Assembly (NCBI GenBank): GCA_017457225.1
Contig: JAFTHW010000023.1
Location: 53,730-117,729 of the forward strand
DNA length: 64,000 nucleotides
Origin: Clostridia bacterium
GTDB lineage: Bacteria; Bacillota; Clostridia; Christensenellales; Borkfalkiaceae
Reading direction: 5' to 3'
Shown piece by piece: positions 42,893-52,807 of this stretch (its first letter is position 1; the number at the start of each line of letters is the position of its first letter). The position numbers and the translations under genes are program-made. Below the pieces are notes generated by a model. The model was not told where the DNA came from, did not search any database, and saw only the letters and a program-made list of their open reading frames with translations.

Positions 42893-45490
42893 TCACGCTC
42901 TTGTCGAAAATACGTATTCGCCAAGTCTAAAATCTACGATTACACGTTGTCCATTCCGCACTCTACCAAGCAGAATTTCTTCCGAGAGCCTATCCTCAAT
43001 CCTACGTTGGATCATACGCTTGAGCGGTCTTGCGCCGTACTGCGGATCATATCCCTCGTCTACCAGCGCCGAGAGCGCCGCCTCGCTGACCGTAAGCACG
43101 ATCCCACGCTGTTCCAAAAGTCTTTTTGCTAGGGATTCCACGATTTTTCCGCCAATCTGAACACAATCTTTTTTCGTCAAGCGGTGGAATACGATAATAT
43201 CGTCCATTCGGTTTAAAAACTCGGGACGAAACTTCTCCTTCAACGCTTTCGTCACGTTTTCTTTCATCGACTCGTACTGTTTCTCGTCTGCTCCGCCGCC
43301 GCTGCGACCGTCGCTTCCGAATCCGTACACGCCCGTGCGTTCGCTCTCCGCGGCCGCCGCCCCAATGTTCGATGTCAGAATAATGACTGCGTTTTTAAAA
43401 CTTACCGTTCTACCTTTGTTATCCGTCAAGCGCCCGTCGTCCAAAATCTGTAACAACAAGTTGAACACATCGGGATGCGCTTTTTCGATCTCGTCAAATA
43501 AAATCACGCAATAGGGCTTCGTACGTACCTTGTCCGTCAACTGTCCCGTGGACGAATCCTCGTAGCCTACGTACCCCGGAGGCGCGCCGATAATTTTGGA
43601 TATAGACTGCTTTTCCATATACTCGCTCATATCCAAGCGAATCATTTGATCTTCCGAGCCAAACATCGCCTCCGCCAACGCCTTGCTAAGATCGGTTTTA
43701 CCAACCCCCGTAGGACCTACGAAGATAAACGAGCCGATAGGACGGTTCGGATCTTTGAGCCCTGCTCTAGCCCTACGGATAGCTTTAGAAACGGCGTTGA
43801 CCGCCTCCTCTTGCCCCATAATTCTTCTATGCAAGTCCTCTTCGAGGCGCATCAGCTTCTCACCCTCTTCCTGTGTGATTTTGGTAAGAGGAATTTTCAT
43901 TCTCGCGCTAATGATCGCAGCCACCTGTTCCCGACCGATTCCCAAACGACCGTTTTCCAATCGGAGAGGATTTTGCGCTTGCTTGAGTGCCGTGATTTTT
44001 TCCTGTACGCGACGTTTTTCTTCTAAAGCCGCCGTCGCCATCGCGAATTCACCGCGCGCTTCGTGAACTTTTCGTTCTTCTTCAAAAACGACGAGTTCCT
44101 TTTCGAGTTCTCGCATCTCCGCGCCGCCGTCCGCCGTAATACGTACCCGAGCCGCCGCCTCGTCGATGAGGTCAATGGCTTTGTCGGGTAAAAACCGGTC
44201 TGTGATATACCGTGAAGACAGTTTAACCGCCGCCTCGATCGCCTCGTCCGTGATGGCAATCCCGTGATGTTCTTCGTATTTGAGGCGCAGACCTTTTAAG
44301 ATCTCGATCGTATCTTTTTCGGAAGGCTCGTCGACGGAAACGGGCGTAAAACGCCGCTCTAACGCGCTGTCTTTTTCAATGTATTTTCTATATTCTTCAC
44401 TCGTCGTAGCACCGATCACCTGCAAATCTCCGCGCGCAAGCATCGGTTTTAAAATATTCGCCGCGTCCATTCCGTTATCCGAGGAAGCGCCTGCCCCGAC
44501 GATCGTGTGGATCTCGTCGATAAACAATACGATATCCCCGTCCTGCATAACGGTATCCATCAAATCTTTTAACCGTTCTTCAAAATCCCCGCGGTATTTC
44601 GCACCCGCCAACATTCCCGGCAAATCCACCGAAAACACACGCTTGTTATAGAGCTGCTGAGGTACTTTCTCATCAACGATCAACCTCGCCAAGCCCTCCG
44701 CAATCGCGCTCTTACCTACGCCCGGCTCTCCCACCAATACGGGATTGTTTTTGGAGCGTCTGGAAAGAACTTGAATGACCTTTTCGATCTCTTTCTTTCT
44801 GCCGATCACGGGATCGATTTTACCCTTTCTCGCGCGCTCCGTCATATCCAAACCGTAAGCGGCGAGCTTTTCCATCGCTTCGCTTCTCTTTCCCGAAGAC
44901 TTTTTTGTTGAGCGTTCTTTTTCAAACACACTCGTCTTTTCCATCGTGGTGGGCATCGTTTCCGATTTCCAATCGGTTTTATCGGTGAGATTCCCATCGT
45001 AAGCGCTGGTCAACGGCTGTGATTGAAACGTTGCTTCCTCCTCTTCCCCGAACGCCTTTTTATTCTTTAAAATCTGTAACGTAGCCAGCGTCTTTTCCTT
45101 TAACACGTCTACGTCTGCAAATTTTTTGAGCATTTTTACCGCCCAACAGCTCGAGCTTTCCAAAATGGAGCACAGCATATGCGCCGTACCGGCAAGCGTA
45201 CCCGTTTCCTCGGCAATTTTTACCGCTCTATCGAAAATCTGACGAGTTCTTTGCGTCAAGCCGTAATCTTTTACGTTGACGTCCAGCGTACGGAAAAAGA
45301 TTTGCTCGTATTCGTTTTTCGCCACTCCCTCGCTTGCCAAAATACCGTAAGCGCTACACTCGGGCAAACTCAAAAACGCGTAGATAAAATGCTCGCTCCC
45401 CACGTACGTCGCGCCGCGCTCTACCGTGATGCTGTTCGCGATCTCCAACGCCTTTTTTAAATTTTCCGATGCCTTCGACAAAGGATCCAT
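42893..45490 (-). CDS. clpC: ATP-dependent Clp protease ATP-binding subunit ClpC
   Basis: An 865-residue Hsp100 unfoldase. Two Clp-N repeats (residues about 1-150), a Ser/Lys-rich linker (about 150-205), first AAA+ with [10 protein letters not shown], a short ClpC-type middle domain ([20 protein letters not shown]), second AAA+ with [20 protein letters not shown], and the D2-small domain ([19 protein letters not shown]). A YGF loop (GVYGFGSDG) fits ClpP docking. It works with McsA/McsB upstream to degrade arginine-phosphorylated proteins (known in B. subtilis). Confidence 0.95.
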   Translation of the reverse strand: MDPLSKASENLKKALEIANSITVERGATYVGSEHFIYAFLSLPECSAYGILASEGVAKNEYEQIFFRTLDVNVKDYGLTQRTRQIFDRAVKIAEETGTLAGTAHMLCSILESSSCWAVKMLKKFADVDVLKEKTLATLQILKNKKAFGEEEEATFQSQPLTSAYDGNLTDKTDWKSETMPTTMEKTSVFEKERSTKKSSGKRSEAMEKLAAYGLDMTERARKGKIDPVIGRKKEIEKVIQVLSRRSKNNPVLVGEPGVGKSAIAEGLARLIVDEKVPQQLYNKRVFSVDLPGMLAGAKYRGDFEERLKDLMDTVMQDGDIVLFIDEIHTIVGAGASSDNGMDAANILKPMLARGDLQVIGATTSEEYRKYIEKDSALERRFTPVSVDEPSEKDTIEILKGLRLKYEEHHGIAITDEAIEAAVKLSSRYITDRFLPDKAIDLIDEAAARVRITADGGAEMRELEKELVVFEEERKVHEARGEFAMATAALEEKRRVQEKITALKQAQNPLRLENGRLGIGREQVAAIISARMKIPLTKITQEEGEKLMRLEEDLHRRIMGQEEAVNAVSKAIRRARAGLKDPNRPIGSFIFVGPTGVGKTDLSKALAEAMFGSEDQMIRLDMSEYMEKQSISKIIGAPPGYVGYEDSSTGQLTDKVRTKPYCVILFDEIEKAHPDVFNLLLQILDDGRLTDNKGRTVSFKNAVIILTSNIGAAAAESERTGVYGFGSDGRSGGGADEKQYESMKENVTKALKEKFRPEFLNRMDDIIVFHRLTKKDCVQIGGKIVESLAKRLLEQRGIVLTVSEAALSALVDEGYDPQYGARPLKRMIQRRIEDRLSEEILLGRVRNGQRVIVDFRLGEYVFSTRA

Positions 45491-45516
45491 ACCGTTTTCC
45501 CTCTTTTATCCTTTCT

Positions 45517-46539
45517 TTAATCGGTGCGTATCACCAATTCCGATAATACCTTATTCGCAATCTCCGCGCGCATTAAATCACATTCGTATTCACTCGCGTC
45601 GACCATCTGATTTTCCATACGGAACGAAGCCGGTCGCATATCCGCCAAAAAGTCGTTAAACCCTTTGATGTCGGTCGCCGTAAAAAATCCGAGTACCATT
45701 CCGAGTCGAACTTTCACCATTCCCGCCGCCAATTCCTTTTGCTTGAGTACCGCGCAATTCGTCAACGCGCCGTACGCGCGCAAGCACATATCCCTAAGGG
45801 GAATTTTTTCCTTTTTCAACATCCGTTCGCGAGCGCGAAGTTCCAAATCGCAAAGACTCATCGTCGCGCGGATCACTTGATCTAAAATCTCGCTTTCAGA
45901 CAGTCCAAGAGTGCGTTCGTTGCTTACCTGGTAGCTATATCCTTCCGCTGCCGTGCCTTCTCCGAACACCCCGCGTACCGTCAATCCACCCGCTTTTAAA
46001 GTCGGCAAAAGCTTCTCCAATTCCTTACTCCAGGAAAGCCCGGGAAGAAACATCATCACCGAAGCGCGCATACCCGTTCCTACGTTACTCGGACAAGCCG
46101 TCAAGTACCCGAGCTTCTCGTCGTACGCAAAATTCAACGTCGCGCCAAGCCCCTCGTCTAGTCCGCCGATACGCTCGTACGCTTTATACAAATCGAAATC
46201 TTTTAAAATATACTGTTCGCGCAGGTGATCCTCTTCGTTTACCATAATGGAAATATTTCTATCCGAAGAGATAAACGCCGCGCCGCCCTTTTTCTTCGTC
46301 AACGCAGGACTAATAAGATGCTGTTCTTGTAAAAGTTTCGTTTCAATCGGGCTCAACGCCCCAATCGAATACGCTTTAAAATCGTCCAACTCCTTCAACG
46401 CTTTTCCCACGAGATAGGCAACGTCCTGCGCCTGCGCCTCGGTCATCTTTTCCGGGAACGGATACGCCGCCAAATTACGAGCCAGACGAATACGCGTGGA
46501 AATCACCAAAGTTTCTATGAATTCAGGAGTTCTCGCCAT
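45517..46539 (-). CDS. mcsB: Protein arginine kinase McsB
   Basis: A 340-residue phosphagen-kinase-fold enzyme that phosphorylates arginines, marking proteins for ClpCP. Seen: LVISTRIRLARNLAAYPFPE (residues about 12-31), INMVNEEDHLREQYI-like (here IMVNEEDHLREQY), SNVGTGMRASVMMFLPGLSW and VRGVFGEGTAAEGYSYQVSN. Length matches McsB (about 350). Its start overlaps the end of mcsA by 25 bases with a good AGGAGG site. Confidence 0.95.
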   Translation of the reverse strand: MARTPEFIETLVISTRIRLARNLAAYPFPEKMTEAQAQDVAYLVGKALKELDDFKAYSIGALSPIETKLLQEQHLISPALTKKKGGAAFISSDRNISIMVNEEDHLREQYILKDFDLYKAYERIGGLDEGLGATLNFAYDEKLGYLTACPSNVGTGMRASVMMFLPGLSWSKELEKLLPTLKAGGLTVRGVFGEGTAAEGYSYQVSNERTLGLSESEILDQVIRATMSLCDLELRARERMLKKEKIPLRDMCLRAYGALTNCAVLKQKELAAGMVKVRLGMVLGFFTATDIKGFNDFLADMRPASFRMENQMVDASEYECDLMRAEIANKVLSELVIRTD

Positions 46540-46988
46540 ATAAAGCCCTCCTGTTCGTCCGCTCCGCCTTTCAACCTCGACAGCTCGTCCGCGTACGCTT
46601 TCGCGCCGTTAAAATCCTTTTCCGCGATGAGCTTATCTACGATTGCCTGCAATTCTCCACGCCTGCGTTCCCTATATTCCGCTTCTTCGCCAATCGGTTT
46701 TTTGCCCGTATGGATTTTCGCGCCTTGCATTTTTAAAATCATCGGAATAACTGACGGCGACAATACGCGATAACAATACGCGCAGCCAACCAATTTCTTC
46801 TTTTTGATCTCCTCCGCAGTCATACCGCAATAAGGACACTCCGAGAGCGACTCTTCGCTCCCCTCATCCGCGCAAATAAACAACTGTTGGTAGCACTCCA
46901 GGCAATAATACGTGGTTTCTTTCTTCCCCTTTTTTATCTGCTCGTACGTTTTCGTTGCTTGATTTTTTTTGCAATTACAGCACAGCAT
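46515..46988 (-). CDS. mcsA: McsA, zinc-finger activator of McsB
   Basis: A 157-residue protein. The N-terminus has two CxxC pairs of the first zinc site (LCCNCKKNQA; YYCLECYQQLF), then CPYCGMTAEEIKKKKLVGCAYCYRVL, and a C-terminal UVR-type helix pair (LQAIVDKLIAEKDFNGAKAY). I start at ATG 46988, which has AGGAAG upstream; the frame is open to 47087 but the extension overlaps the regulator gene. McsA stimulates McsB and interacts with ClpC. Confidence 0.92.
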   Translation of the reverse strand: MLCCNCKKNQATKTYEQIKKGKKETTYYCLECYQQLFICADEGSEESLSECPYCGMTAEEIKKKKLVGCAYCYRVLSPSVIPMILKMQGAKIHTGKKPIGEEAEYRERRRGELQAIVDKLIAEKDFNGAKAYADELSRLKGGADEQEGFIWRELLNS

Positions 46989-47049
46989 ATAAACTTCCTT
47001 TTCGTTCCGTCCTCTTCCATTTTTTACATTCAATACATACCCGGTAGGG

Positions 47050-47724
47050 TCATTCTTGTTCTTCCAGCTCTTCCGCCTGCTCCACAATTTCCCGCATCGC
47101 TTGCTTGTTTTTCTTAAACAGAGTACGGAAAAACACCCAGAATATTTCCAAAAATTGCAACGGTATTCCCATCAGGAACATTGTCCAAAGCGCCCCGTAA
47201 TCGTTCCCTGCTCGGATCAAAATCAACCTCGAAGTCAAAAACAGACAAGTCAACGAGCCCCAAATTAAGACTGTCACGGATATAAAATTGAGCGTTTTAT
47301 ATTTCCAAATACAGGCGAACACCAAAAACAGGATCGCGTTGACGACTGCCGCATATAAAAAGACGAGCCAATGCGCCGTCCCCACGCCCAAAAGCTGTAA
47401 CGTAACGAACAGGCAGGTTGCCACGAGCCAAACGATCCCACTCGCCAACAGCATAATTAAGCTGCGGACTCCACCCGATTTCCGTTGCACGATCTCCGAT
47501 TCTTTCGCCTCGCCAATTAAATCGTTGACCGTTACGCCGTACAACTCAGCAAGCTGCATTAAAATATAAATATCCGGTACACCGTTGGCGGATTCCCATT
47601 TGGAAACGGATTTATCCGAGTAGTTTATTTTTTCCGCCAATTCCGCCTGCGTCAATCCCGCAGCCTTACGATAAGAGGCAAGATTCCTGGCGATTATCTG
47701 ATTGATTAAGGTAATATTCTCCAT
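47050..47724 (-). CDS. XRE-family regulator fused to a membrane domain
   Basis: A 224-residue protein: an N-terminal helix-turn-helix of the XRE/Cro type (residues about 8-62; NLASYRKAAGLTQAELAEKI and SVSKWESANGVPDIYILMQL), followed by five hydrophobic segments (about 85-108, 115-133, 140-160, 175-195, 198-208) and an acidic tail. It occupies the place where ctsR normally heads the mcsA-mcsB-clpC operon. It could sense a membrane signal and control the operon; this is inference. The ATG lies 6 bases after a -10 hexamer (see findings). Confidence 0.85.
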   Translation of the reverse strand: MENITLINQIIARNLASYRKAAGLTQAELAEKINYSDKSVSKWESANGVPDIYILMQLAELYGVTVNDLIGEAKESEIVQRKSGGVRSLIMLLASGIVWLVATCLFVTLQLLGVGTAHWLVFLYAAVVNAILFLVFACIWKYKTLNFISVTVLIWGSLTCLFLTSRLILIRAGNDYGALWTMFLMGIPLQFLEIFWVFFRTLFKKNKQAMREIVEQAEELEEQE

Positions 47725-47730
47725 ACTCTT

Positions 47731-47759
47731 ATAATAGCATTTTTTTGTCGTTTCGTCAA
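47731..47759 (-). promoter_or_regulatory. SigA-type promoter adjoining the XRE regulator start
   Basis: Minus strand: -35 TTGACG (47754-47759), 17-bp spacer, -10 TATTAT (47731-47736), then AAGAGT and the ATG at 47724. Probably leaderless. It would drive the whole XRE-mcsA-mcsB-clpC-aro run. Confidence 0.78.
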
Positions 47760-47828
47760 GTGGCTAGGCGTATTTTCTCTTATTTTTTGCCGTAATCGGT
47801 AAAAGAAGAATCCCTGAAAGTCTTTTAA

Positions 47829-47858
47829 CAAAAGGACGGGAGCCTTTTAGCTCCCGTC
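47829..47858 (-). terminator. Terminator of proS
   Basis: Minus strand: 9-bp stem GACGGGAGC/GCTCCCGTC (47835-47843 with 47850-47858), 6-base loop, followed by CTTTTG. Located 13 bases after the proS stop. Confidence 0.82.
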
Positions 47859-47871
47859 TGACGTAATTTAA

Positions 47872-49302
47872 TTAGTATGCCCGAGCGAATACAATCACTC
47901 CGTCTGCTTCCTTCCCGCACACTGCGCAGGTTTCTTTGCTCTCGCCCTCTGCGCGAACGCGAGCCGTAGCCCCCGTTACTTCCTTGATCTTGTCTTCGCA
48001 TTCGCGGCAGCCACACCAGCCCGCTTTTACGAAGTTTCCGCTTTCTACGCCCGCCAAAATGCCGTCCATATCGTCGGCGTAAATAATTCGACCGTCACGA
48101 CGTACCCGCGCCGCTTCCAACATATCTTTTTGAATGGTTTTGAGCAGTTCTTGAACGCTCTCCGCTGCATTTTCAAGAGAAAGCTCCTGCTTTTCGAGCG
48201 TATCTCTTCTCGCGCAAAGCATCTTACCTGCTTCTATATCGCGAGGTCCAAGCTCGATTCTCAAAGGCACGCCTTTCATTTCCCATTCGTTGAACTTCCA
48301 GCCGGGACTATTATCGGTGTTGTCAAACGCAACACGGATTCCCGCTTTTTCCAGCTCCGCTTTCAATTCTTCGCATCTTTCCACGACTCCGCCCTTACGC
48401 GCCGCGATGGGCACAATCACGCATTGTACGGGCGCAACAACAGGCGGAAGCAATAAGCCGCGCTCGTCGCCGTGCGTCATAATAATCGCGCCGATTAAAC
48501 GGGTAGAAACGCCCCAAGACGTCGTATATGCCGTCTTTAACGCGCCGTCGTTATCCAAATACTGAATATCGAACGCTTTTGCAAAGTTTTGACCGAAATA
48601 ATGGGAAGTGCCCGACTGCAAGCTCTTACCGTCTTTCATCATCGCTTCCATCGTATACGTCGCCACCGCGCCTGCAAACTTTTCCTTTTCCGTTTTGCGA
48701 CCGGTCAATACGGGAATCGCAAGGCAATCCTCCATAAAGTCTTTATATAAATTCAACATCGCCAGCGTTTCGGACTCCGCTTCTTCCGCATTGGTATATG
48801 CGGCGTGTCCTTCTTGCCACAAAAATTCGCTAGTTCTCAGGAAAGGACGAGTCGTCTTTTCCCAACGCATAACGTTACACCATTGATTGACTTTCAAAGG
48901 CAAATCGCGATACGATTGGACCCATTTGGACATCATCGTACCGATAATGGTTTCCGACGTAGGACGGATTGCCAAAGGCTCTGCAAGCGTTTCGCCACCC
49001 GCGACCGTAACAACCGCCACTTCCGGAGCAAAGCCCTCTACGTGTTCTGCCTCTTTCGCAAAATAACTCATAGGGATCAACAGAGGGAAATATGCGTTCT
49101 CTACACCGCGTTGTTTAAAGCGCGCGTTCATTTCATTTTGAATATTTTCCCAAATTGCATAGCCGTAAGGACGAATGACCATCGTGCCTTTTACAGGGCC
49201 GTAATCCACCAGCTTCGTCTTTAAAACGACGTCCGTGTACCATTTCGGGAAATCCGCATTAATGTCCGCGATCTGTTCTACAAATTGATTTTCTTTTGCC
49301 AT
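47872..49302 (-). CDS. proS: Prolyl-tRNA synthetase, archaeal/eukaryal type
   Basis: A 476-residue class II synthetase. It is the short type without the bacterial YbaK-like insertion: motif 1 region KGTMVIRPYGYAIWENIQ, motif 2 NVMRWEKTTRPFLRTSEFLW, motif 3 GDERGLLLPPVVAP, anticodon-binding domain, a zinc-like C-terminal domain (WCGCRECEDK; ETCAVCGKEA) and the conserved terminal Tyr (IVFARAY). This type is common in some Clostridia and other bacteria. Own promoter and terminator; no T-box seen. Confidence 0.96.
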   Translation of the reverse strand: MAKENQFVEQIADINADFPKWYTDVVLKTKLVDYGPVKGTMVIRPYGYAIWENIQNEMNARFKQRGVENAYFPLLIPMSYFAKEAEHVEGFAPEVAVVTVAGGETLAEPLAIRPTSETIIGTMMSKWVQSYRDLPLKVNQWCNVMRWEKTTRPFLRTSEFLWQEGHAAYTNAEEAESETLAMLNLYKDFMEDCLAIPVLTGRKTEKEKFAGAVATYTMEAMMKDGKSLQSGTSHYFGQNFAKAFDIQYLDNDGALKTAYTTSWGVSTRLIGAIIMTHGDERGLLLPPVVAPVQCVIVPIAARKGGVVERCEELKAELEKAGIRVAFDNTDNSPGWKFNEWEMKGVPLRIELGPRDIEAGKMLCARRDTLEKQELSLENAAESVQELLKTIQKDMLEAARVRRDGRIIYADDMDGILAGVESGNFVKAGWCGCRECEDKIKEVTGATARVRAEGESKETCAVCGKEADGVIVFARAY

Positions 49303-49377
49303 AGCCTACCTCTCTTGACTGTTTTTCGCTACGTTCTGTTCTGAAAACAACGAAAAAACTCATCTTTCACTTGTATT

Positions 49378-49406
49378 ATTATATCGTAAAACGCCTGTTT
49401 TTTCAA
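49378..49406 (-). promoter_or_regulatory. SigA-type promoter of proS
   Basis: Minus strand: -35 TTGAAA (49401-49406), 17-bp spacer, -10 TATAAT (49378-49383). The 299-base gap 49303-49601 otherwise holds only the terminator at 49554-49586 and A/T-rich sequence. Confidence 0.8.
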
Positions 49407-49553
49407 GTGTTTTAACGGAGATTTTTCTATCTTTTTTATATTTTGAACGTCCGTAAGCGAAAATCCTTTTTTCAATGTGTCGAAGCGTATATTTAAGCAT
49501 ATTCTACCGCATTCGTCTTCGTTTTTGTTGATCTATCCGAAACATTGTTATAA

Positions 49554-49586
49554 AAATATAAGGTCATCTGCTGAGCAGATGACCTT
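49554..49586 (-). terminator. Terminator after the three-paralog array
   Basis: Minus strand: 11-bp perfect stem (49560-49570 with 49576-49586), 5-base loop CTGAG-type, followed by ATATTTTTATAA. Fifteen bases beyond the stop of the 592-residue protein. Confidence 0.78.
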
Positions 49587-49601
49587 GCTTCTCATAATCG
49601 A

Positions 49602-51380
49602 TTAGATTTTCTTGCCTCTTTTTCTCTTTACGATGCTGAAAACCTTTTCGCAGCGAGGACAACGATGCGCCGCCGCGCCTTCACGAACGTAGAGTTTACG
49701 TCCACAATTCGGGCATTCAGCCTCTAACATCTCGTCAGAGAATTGATCGGGCAATTCAGGAACTTCGGGAGGAGGACCATAGTCACCTTTGATCGGAGCG
49801 GGATAAATCTTGTTTCTCGTATTCCAATCTTCCATTTCGTCCTCGTCGTCCTGTTCAGGAACGTTCACGTTCGCTACAGCGCCCACTGCAATCGTCTTGG
49901 GAGCCGCCGACGTAAGAGACACTTGCTGTTGCGTTTTTTCCGCATCGGCATTTTTCGTTTTTCCCAAACGTTTCTTAAGCTTGCGTTCCTTTTTCTCCGC
50001 TTTCTTTTTCTTCTTCGCCTCTTTCTTAGACAAAGGTTCTTCATCGTGAGGTACAGGCTTCAAAGATTCGGGGGCAGGAGCAGGCATTACCGTAGGCGCC
50101 GGTACATTCGTAGGGCAATTCTTGTCTAACGTAACGTTAATCTTCATCACGGGAGGCATCATAGAAGGCGTTGTTTGTACGGGAGGCATCGCCGCAGGAG
50201 GCGCCATCATCGGCATTCCGTAAGGAGGATATGTAGGGGTGGGATAAGGATAGGGATATGGTTGAGGAATATACACGGGCATATTCGGATATCCGCCGTA
50301 AGTGGGCTGCTCGGGCATTTCTTGGAACGCATCGGGCATTACTTCAGGCTCAGGCATTTCTTCTTCCGTTTCTTCCTGTTTACGTTTCGGCTTTACGATG
50401 CAATCTAACACAAACGCAACAAAAGCAATTCCTGCAATTGCAAGATAATTGGATACCTGTATTCCACCTTTTAAAAGGAACGAATCTACAACGAACAACA
50501 ACAACGCAACTACAAATGCCCAGAAAGAGAATACTTTAAAATTCTTCATTCCTTTGCCTTCCATTCCGTCGTAATTGTATTCCGTATTCGCTGTCGCATG
50601 CTTGATCAGTACGAACGTAAATACAAGAAGCAATGTGTTCAAAACAACGAGAATCAAGTTATTCATATTCCCGATCAACTTTGCCAAATCAAAGTCCGCA
50701 AATACTCCGCCCAATACCGTTGCCGAAGACACGTCTCCACCGCCCAAAACGGGTTGGCAGAAAAGATATACGATCGCAAACGTCGTCGCAACTTGGATCA
50801 AATTGCGTACGAAATATACGAACACGCCGTCTTCACGCTTCTGTTCTTCTACGCCTCCATCAACCTGGAATACGCTGGTCTTTCCACCAACAACACCAGC
50901 GAGGAAGTGTACAGCCAAACCGACGATCAACGCTATATACGCCATCGATTCAATTGCAACGCCACTTTGCGCCTTGAATATGTAGATCAACAAATACAAA
51001 TCAACAAAAACCGCAAACGAACCGGAAAACAGTTTACCCAGTTTTTCCATCGCCGCTTTATTGCGATTCAATCCGTTAACGTATCTCGTACCTCTTTTGG
51101 TCAACCAAGAAAGCTGCGAGAATGATTTCAACAAATTGATTACCGCAGTTGCGACAATCAATAAATACAAAACGGACACTACGCCAAACGGCTTAAAGCA
51201 CGTTCCGAACGACAGCGCCTGTTGATTTCCCGATACCTTCCAAGATATCATAGGTAAAAATGCCAAAAGAGTAAACGCCAAAGCGCCGAGCAGGTATAAA
51301 ACACCTGCACGTTTTGCTCTGGAATGCGTTTTCCTTATGCGTTTTCTAGTTTCACGATCATAAACTCCATACGATTTCAT
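49602..51380 (-). CDS. Paralog 3 of an eight-helix membrane family, with Pro-rich linker and zinc ribbon
   Basis: A 592-residue protein of unknown function. About eight membrane helices lie within residues 25-330, then a long Pro/Met/Tyr-rich linker (about 345-420), a Lys/Glu-rich basic segment and a C-terminal zinc ribbon (CPNCGRKLYV ... HRCPRCEKVF). The membrane part is homologous to the two upstream genes; shared motifs are LNRNKAAMEKLGKLFSGSFA, GLAVHFLAGVVGG, VYFVRNLIQV and DGMEGKGMKNFKVFSF. The linker includes YPYPYPTPTYPPYG, a likely EF-P-dependent stretch. Third and last gene of the array. Confidence 0.8.
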   Translation of the reverse strand: MKSYGVYDRETRKRIRKTHSRAKRAGVLYLLGALAFTLLAFLPMISWKVSGNQQALSFGTCFKPFGVVSVLYLLIVATAVINLLKSFSQLSWLTKRGTRYVNGLNRNKAAMEKLGKLFSGSFAVFVDLYLLIYIFKAQSGVAIESMAYIALIVGLAVHFLAGVVGGKTSVFQVDGGVEEQKREDGVFVYFVRNLIQVATTFAIVYLFCQPVLGGGDVSSATVLGGVFADFDLAKLIGNMNNLILVVLNTLLLVFTFVLIKHATANTEYNYDGMEGKGMKNFKVFSFWAFVVALLLFVVDSFLLKGGIQVSNYLAIAGIAFVAFVLDCIVKPKRKQEETEEEMPEPEVMPDAFQEMPEQPTYGGYPNMPVYIPQPYPYPYPTPTYPPYGMPMMAPPAAMPPVQTTPSMMPPVMKINVTLDKNCPTNVPAPTVMPAPAPESLKPVPHDEEPLSKKEAKKKKKAEKKERKLKKRLGKTKNADAEKTQQQVSLTSAAPKTIAVGAVANVNVPEQDDEDEMEDWNTRNKIYPAPIKGDYGPPPEVPELPDQFSDEMLEAECPNCGRKLYVREGAAAHRCPRCEKVFSIVKRKRGKKI

Positions 51381-51531
51381 CGTATTTCTCCTTCAATTCC
51401 TTTTACTAAATCACAACTATTTTCTTTTCGCTGACTCAAAACGCGCGATTAAGATTTCAGGAGTTGCGGAAGCGACTTGTTGTCGCTTTATTGGTAAAAT
51501 TTAATACACGTCTTCCTCGTGTTTGGGAAGA

Positions 51532-52776
51532 TTAAATAATAGTGTTATGATAAGGACAAACGTAAACGGGCGACTGTTGCGCTTGTGTTTGCGTTTGCGT
51601 TTGCGCTTGAACCGCTACCGAAGGCAAATATTGTACCTGCGGTTGAGATTCTTGCTGGCATTGAGGTTGCGCCAAATCCTCTTCCATTTGGAAGAAGCTG
51701 ATACCTAAAACCTCTACTTCCTTTTCTTTCTTCTCAATAGTCCTAATCAGGCAATCCAAAAGGAATCCTACAAAAGCAATCGCCGCGACAACCGCAATCG
51801 CCGTATTCAGTTCTCCGCCGCCAAGCATCGGAAGTGCAAGAACGATTATCGAACAAAGGAAAATCAAGAATGAGAATACTCTGAAATTCTTCATTCCTTT
51901 GCCGTCCATTCCCTCGCGGTTAAATTCCGTCGTGGCAGTCGTATGCTTAATCAATACCCACGTAAAGAGGATCATAATCAGTTGAATTACACTTGAAACT
52001 ACAGTAAACAATGCATTCATATCCGCCATATTCAAATTGCCCGACAAAACACTAACAATCACTTCATGTCCCTTATATACAGGCAAGAATGTGTTGAGCA
52101 TTAAGAAAACGAGCACGACTTGAATGACATTGCGAACAAAGAATACGAATAATCCGTTCGTTCTCTTCTCTTCGGCAAATCCGCGGAGATGATCGAACAA
52201 AACACCTTTTGCGCCGACGAGTCCCGCCCAGAAATGAACGAGTAAACCGACAACCAATGCAATATAAGGCATCATTCCGTTTAATGCAGGCGCTTTTTCC
52301 AATCCGCTAGCGAACACGAAAATCAGCAAATAGATATTGATAATCACAGCGAAAGTGCCGGAAAAAATATCCCCCATCGCTTCCATCGCGTACATATTGC
52401 GATTGAAGCCGTACTCTCTACTGGGCAATTTCTTTCTAAGCCAACGGAGTTTCGTAAGACACTTAATGACATTGATTACTACGGTAAGAAGCAACAACGC
52501 ATACAAAACTGCAATTACAAAATTCAAGATACCTGCAGTATCCAACGCTCCGCCGTTTACAATGTTAAGAATAGGATTGTAGAAGTTCGAAACACCCAAC
52601 GCCGTGCCGTTGATGAGCATCATCGGCATAAACGTTAAAGCCGCCAGAATAATCGTTCCAAGCAAATACAACGTGCCGGCAAACTTCGCCTTCCTACGCG
52701 TTTTTAAAATGCGTTTCTTAAGCGCCGTTAATACCGCACCGTATTCTTTTCTGGCACTTCTATCTCTTCTTTTCAT
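51532..52776 (-). CDS. Paralog 2 of an eight-helix membrane family, with Gln-rich tail
   Basis: A 414-residue protein. Basic N-terminus (RDRSARKEYG), about eight membrane helices, and a hydrophilic Gln-rich C-terminus (QPQCQQESQPQVQYLPS ... QAQTQTQTQAQQ). Core motifs match its neighbours: YGFNRNMYAMEAMGDIFSGT, GLLVHFWAGLVGAKG, VFFVRNVIQVVLVF and REGMDGKGMKNFRVFSF. No known domain recognised. It lies 92 bases after paralog 1 with a hairpin in between, and 151 bases before paralog 3. Confidence 0.8.
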   Translation of the reverse strand: MKRRDRSARKEYGAVLTALKKRILKTRRKAKFAGTLYLLGTIILAALTFMPMMLINGTALGVSNFYNPILNIVNGGALDTAGILNFVIAVLYALLLLTVVINVIKCLTKLRWLRKKLPSREYGFNRNMYAMEAMGDIFSGTFAVIINIYLLIFVFASGLEKAPALNGMMPYIALVVGLLVHFWAGLVGAKGVLFDHLRGFAEEKRTNGLFVFFVRNVIQVVLVFLMLNTFLPVYKGHEVIVSVLSGNLNMADMNALFTVVSSVIQLIMILFTWVLIKHTTATTEFNREGMDGKGMKNFRVFSFLIFLCSIIVLALPMLGGGELNTAIAVVAAIAFVGFLLDCLIRTIEKKEKEVEVLGISFFQMEEDLAQPQCQQESQPQVQYLPSVAVQAQTQTQTQAQQSPVYVCPYHNTII

Positions 52777-52807
52777 AGTTGGTCTCCTTGAAAGTCAAAC
52801 AAACAAT

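Noticed and set aside
49303-49601. T-box ahead of proS
   Set aside because: No T-box core of the GGTGGNACCGCG type and no terminator between the promoter and start codon; the leader is short.
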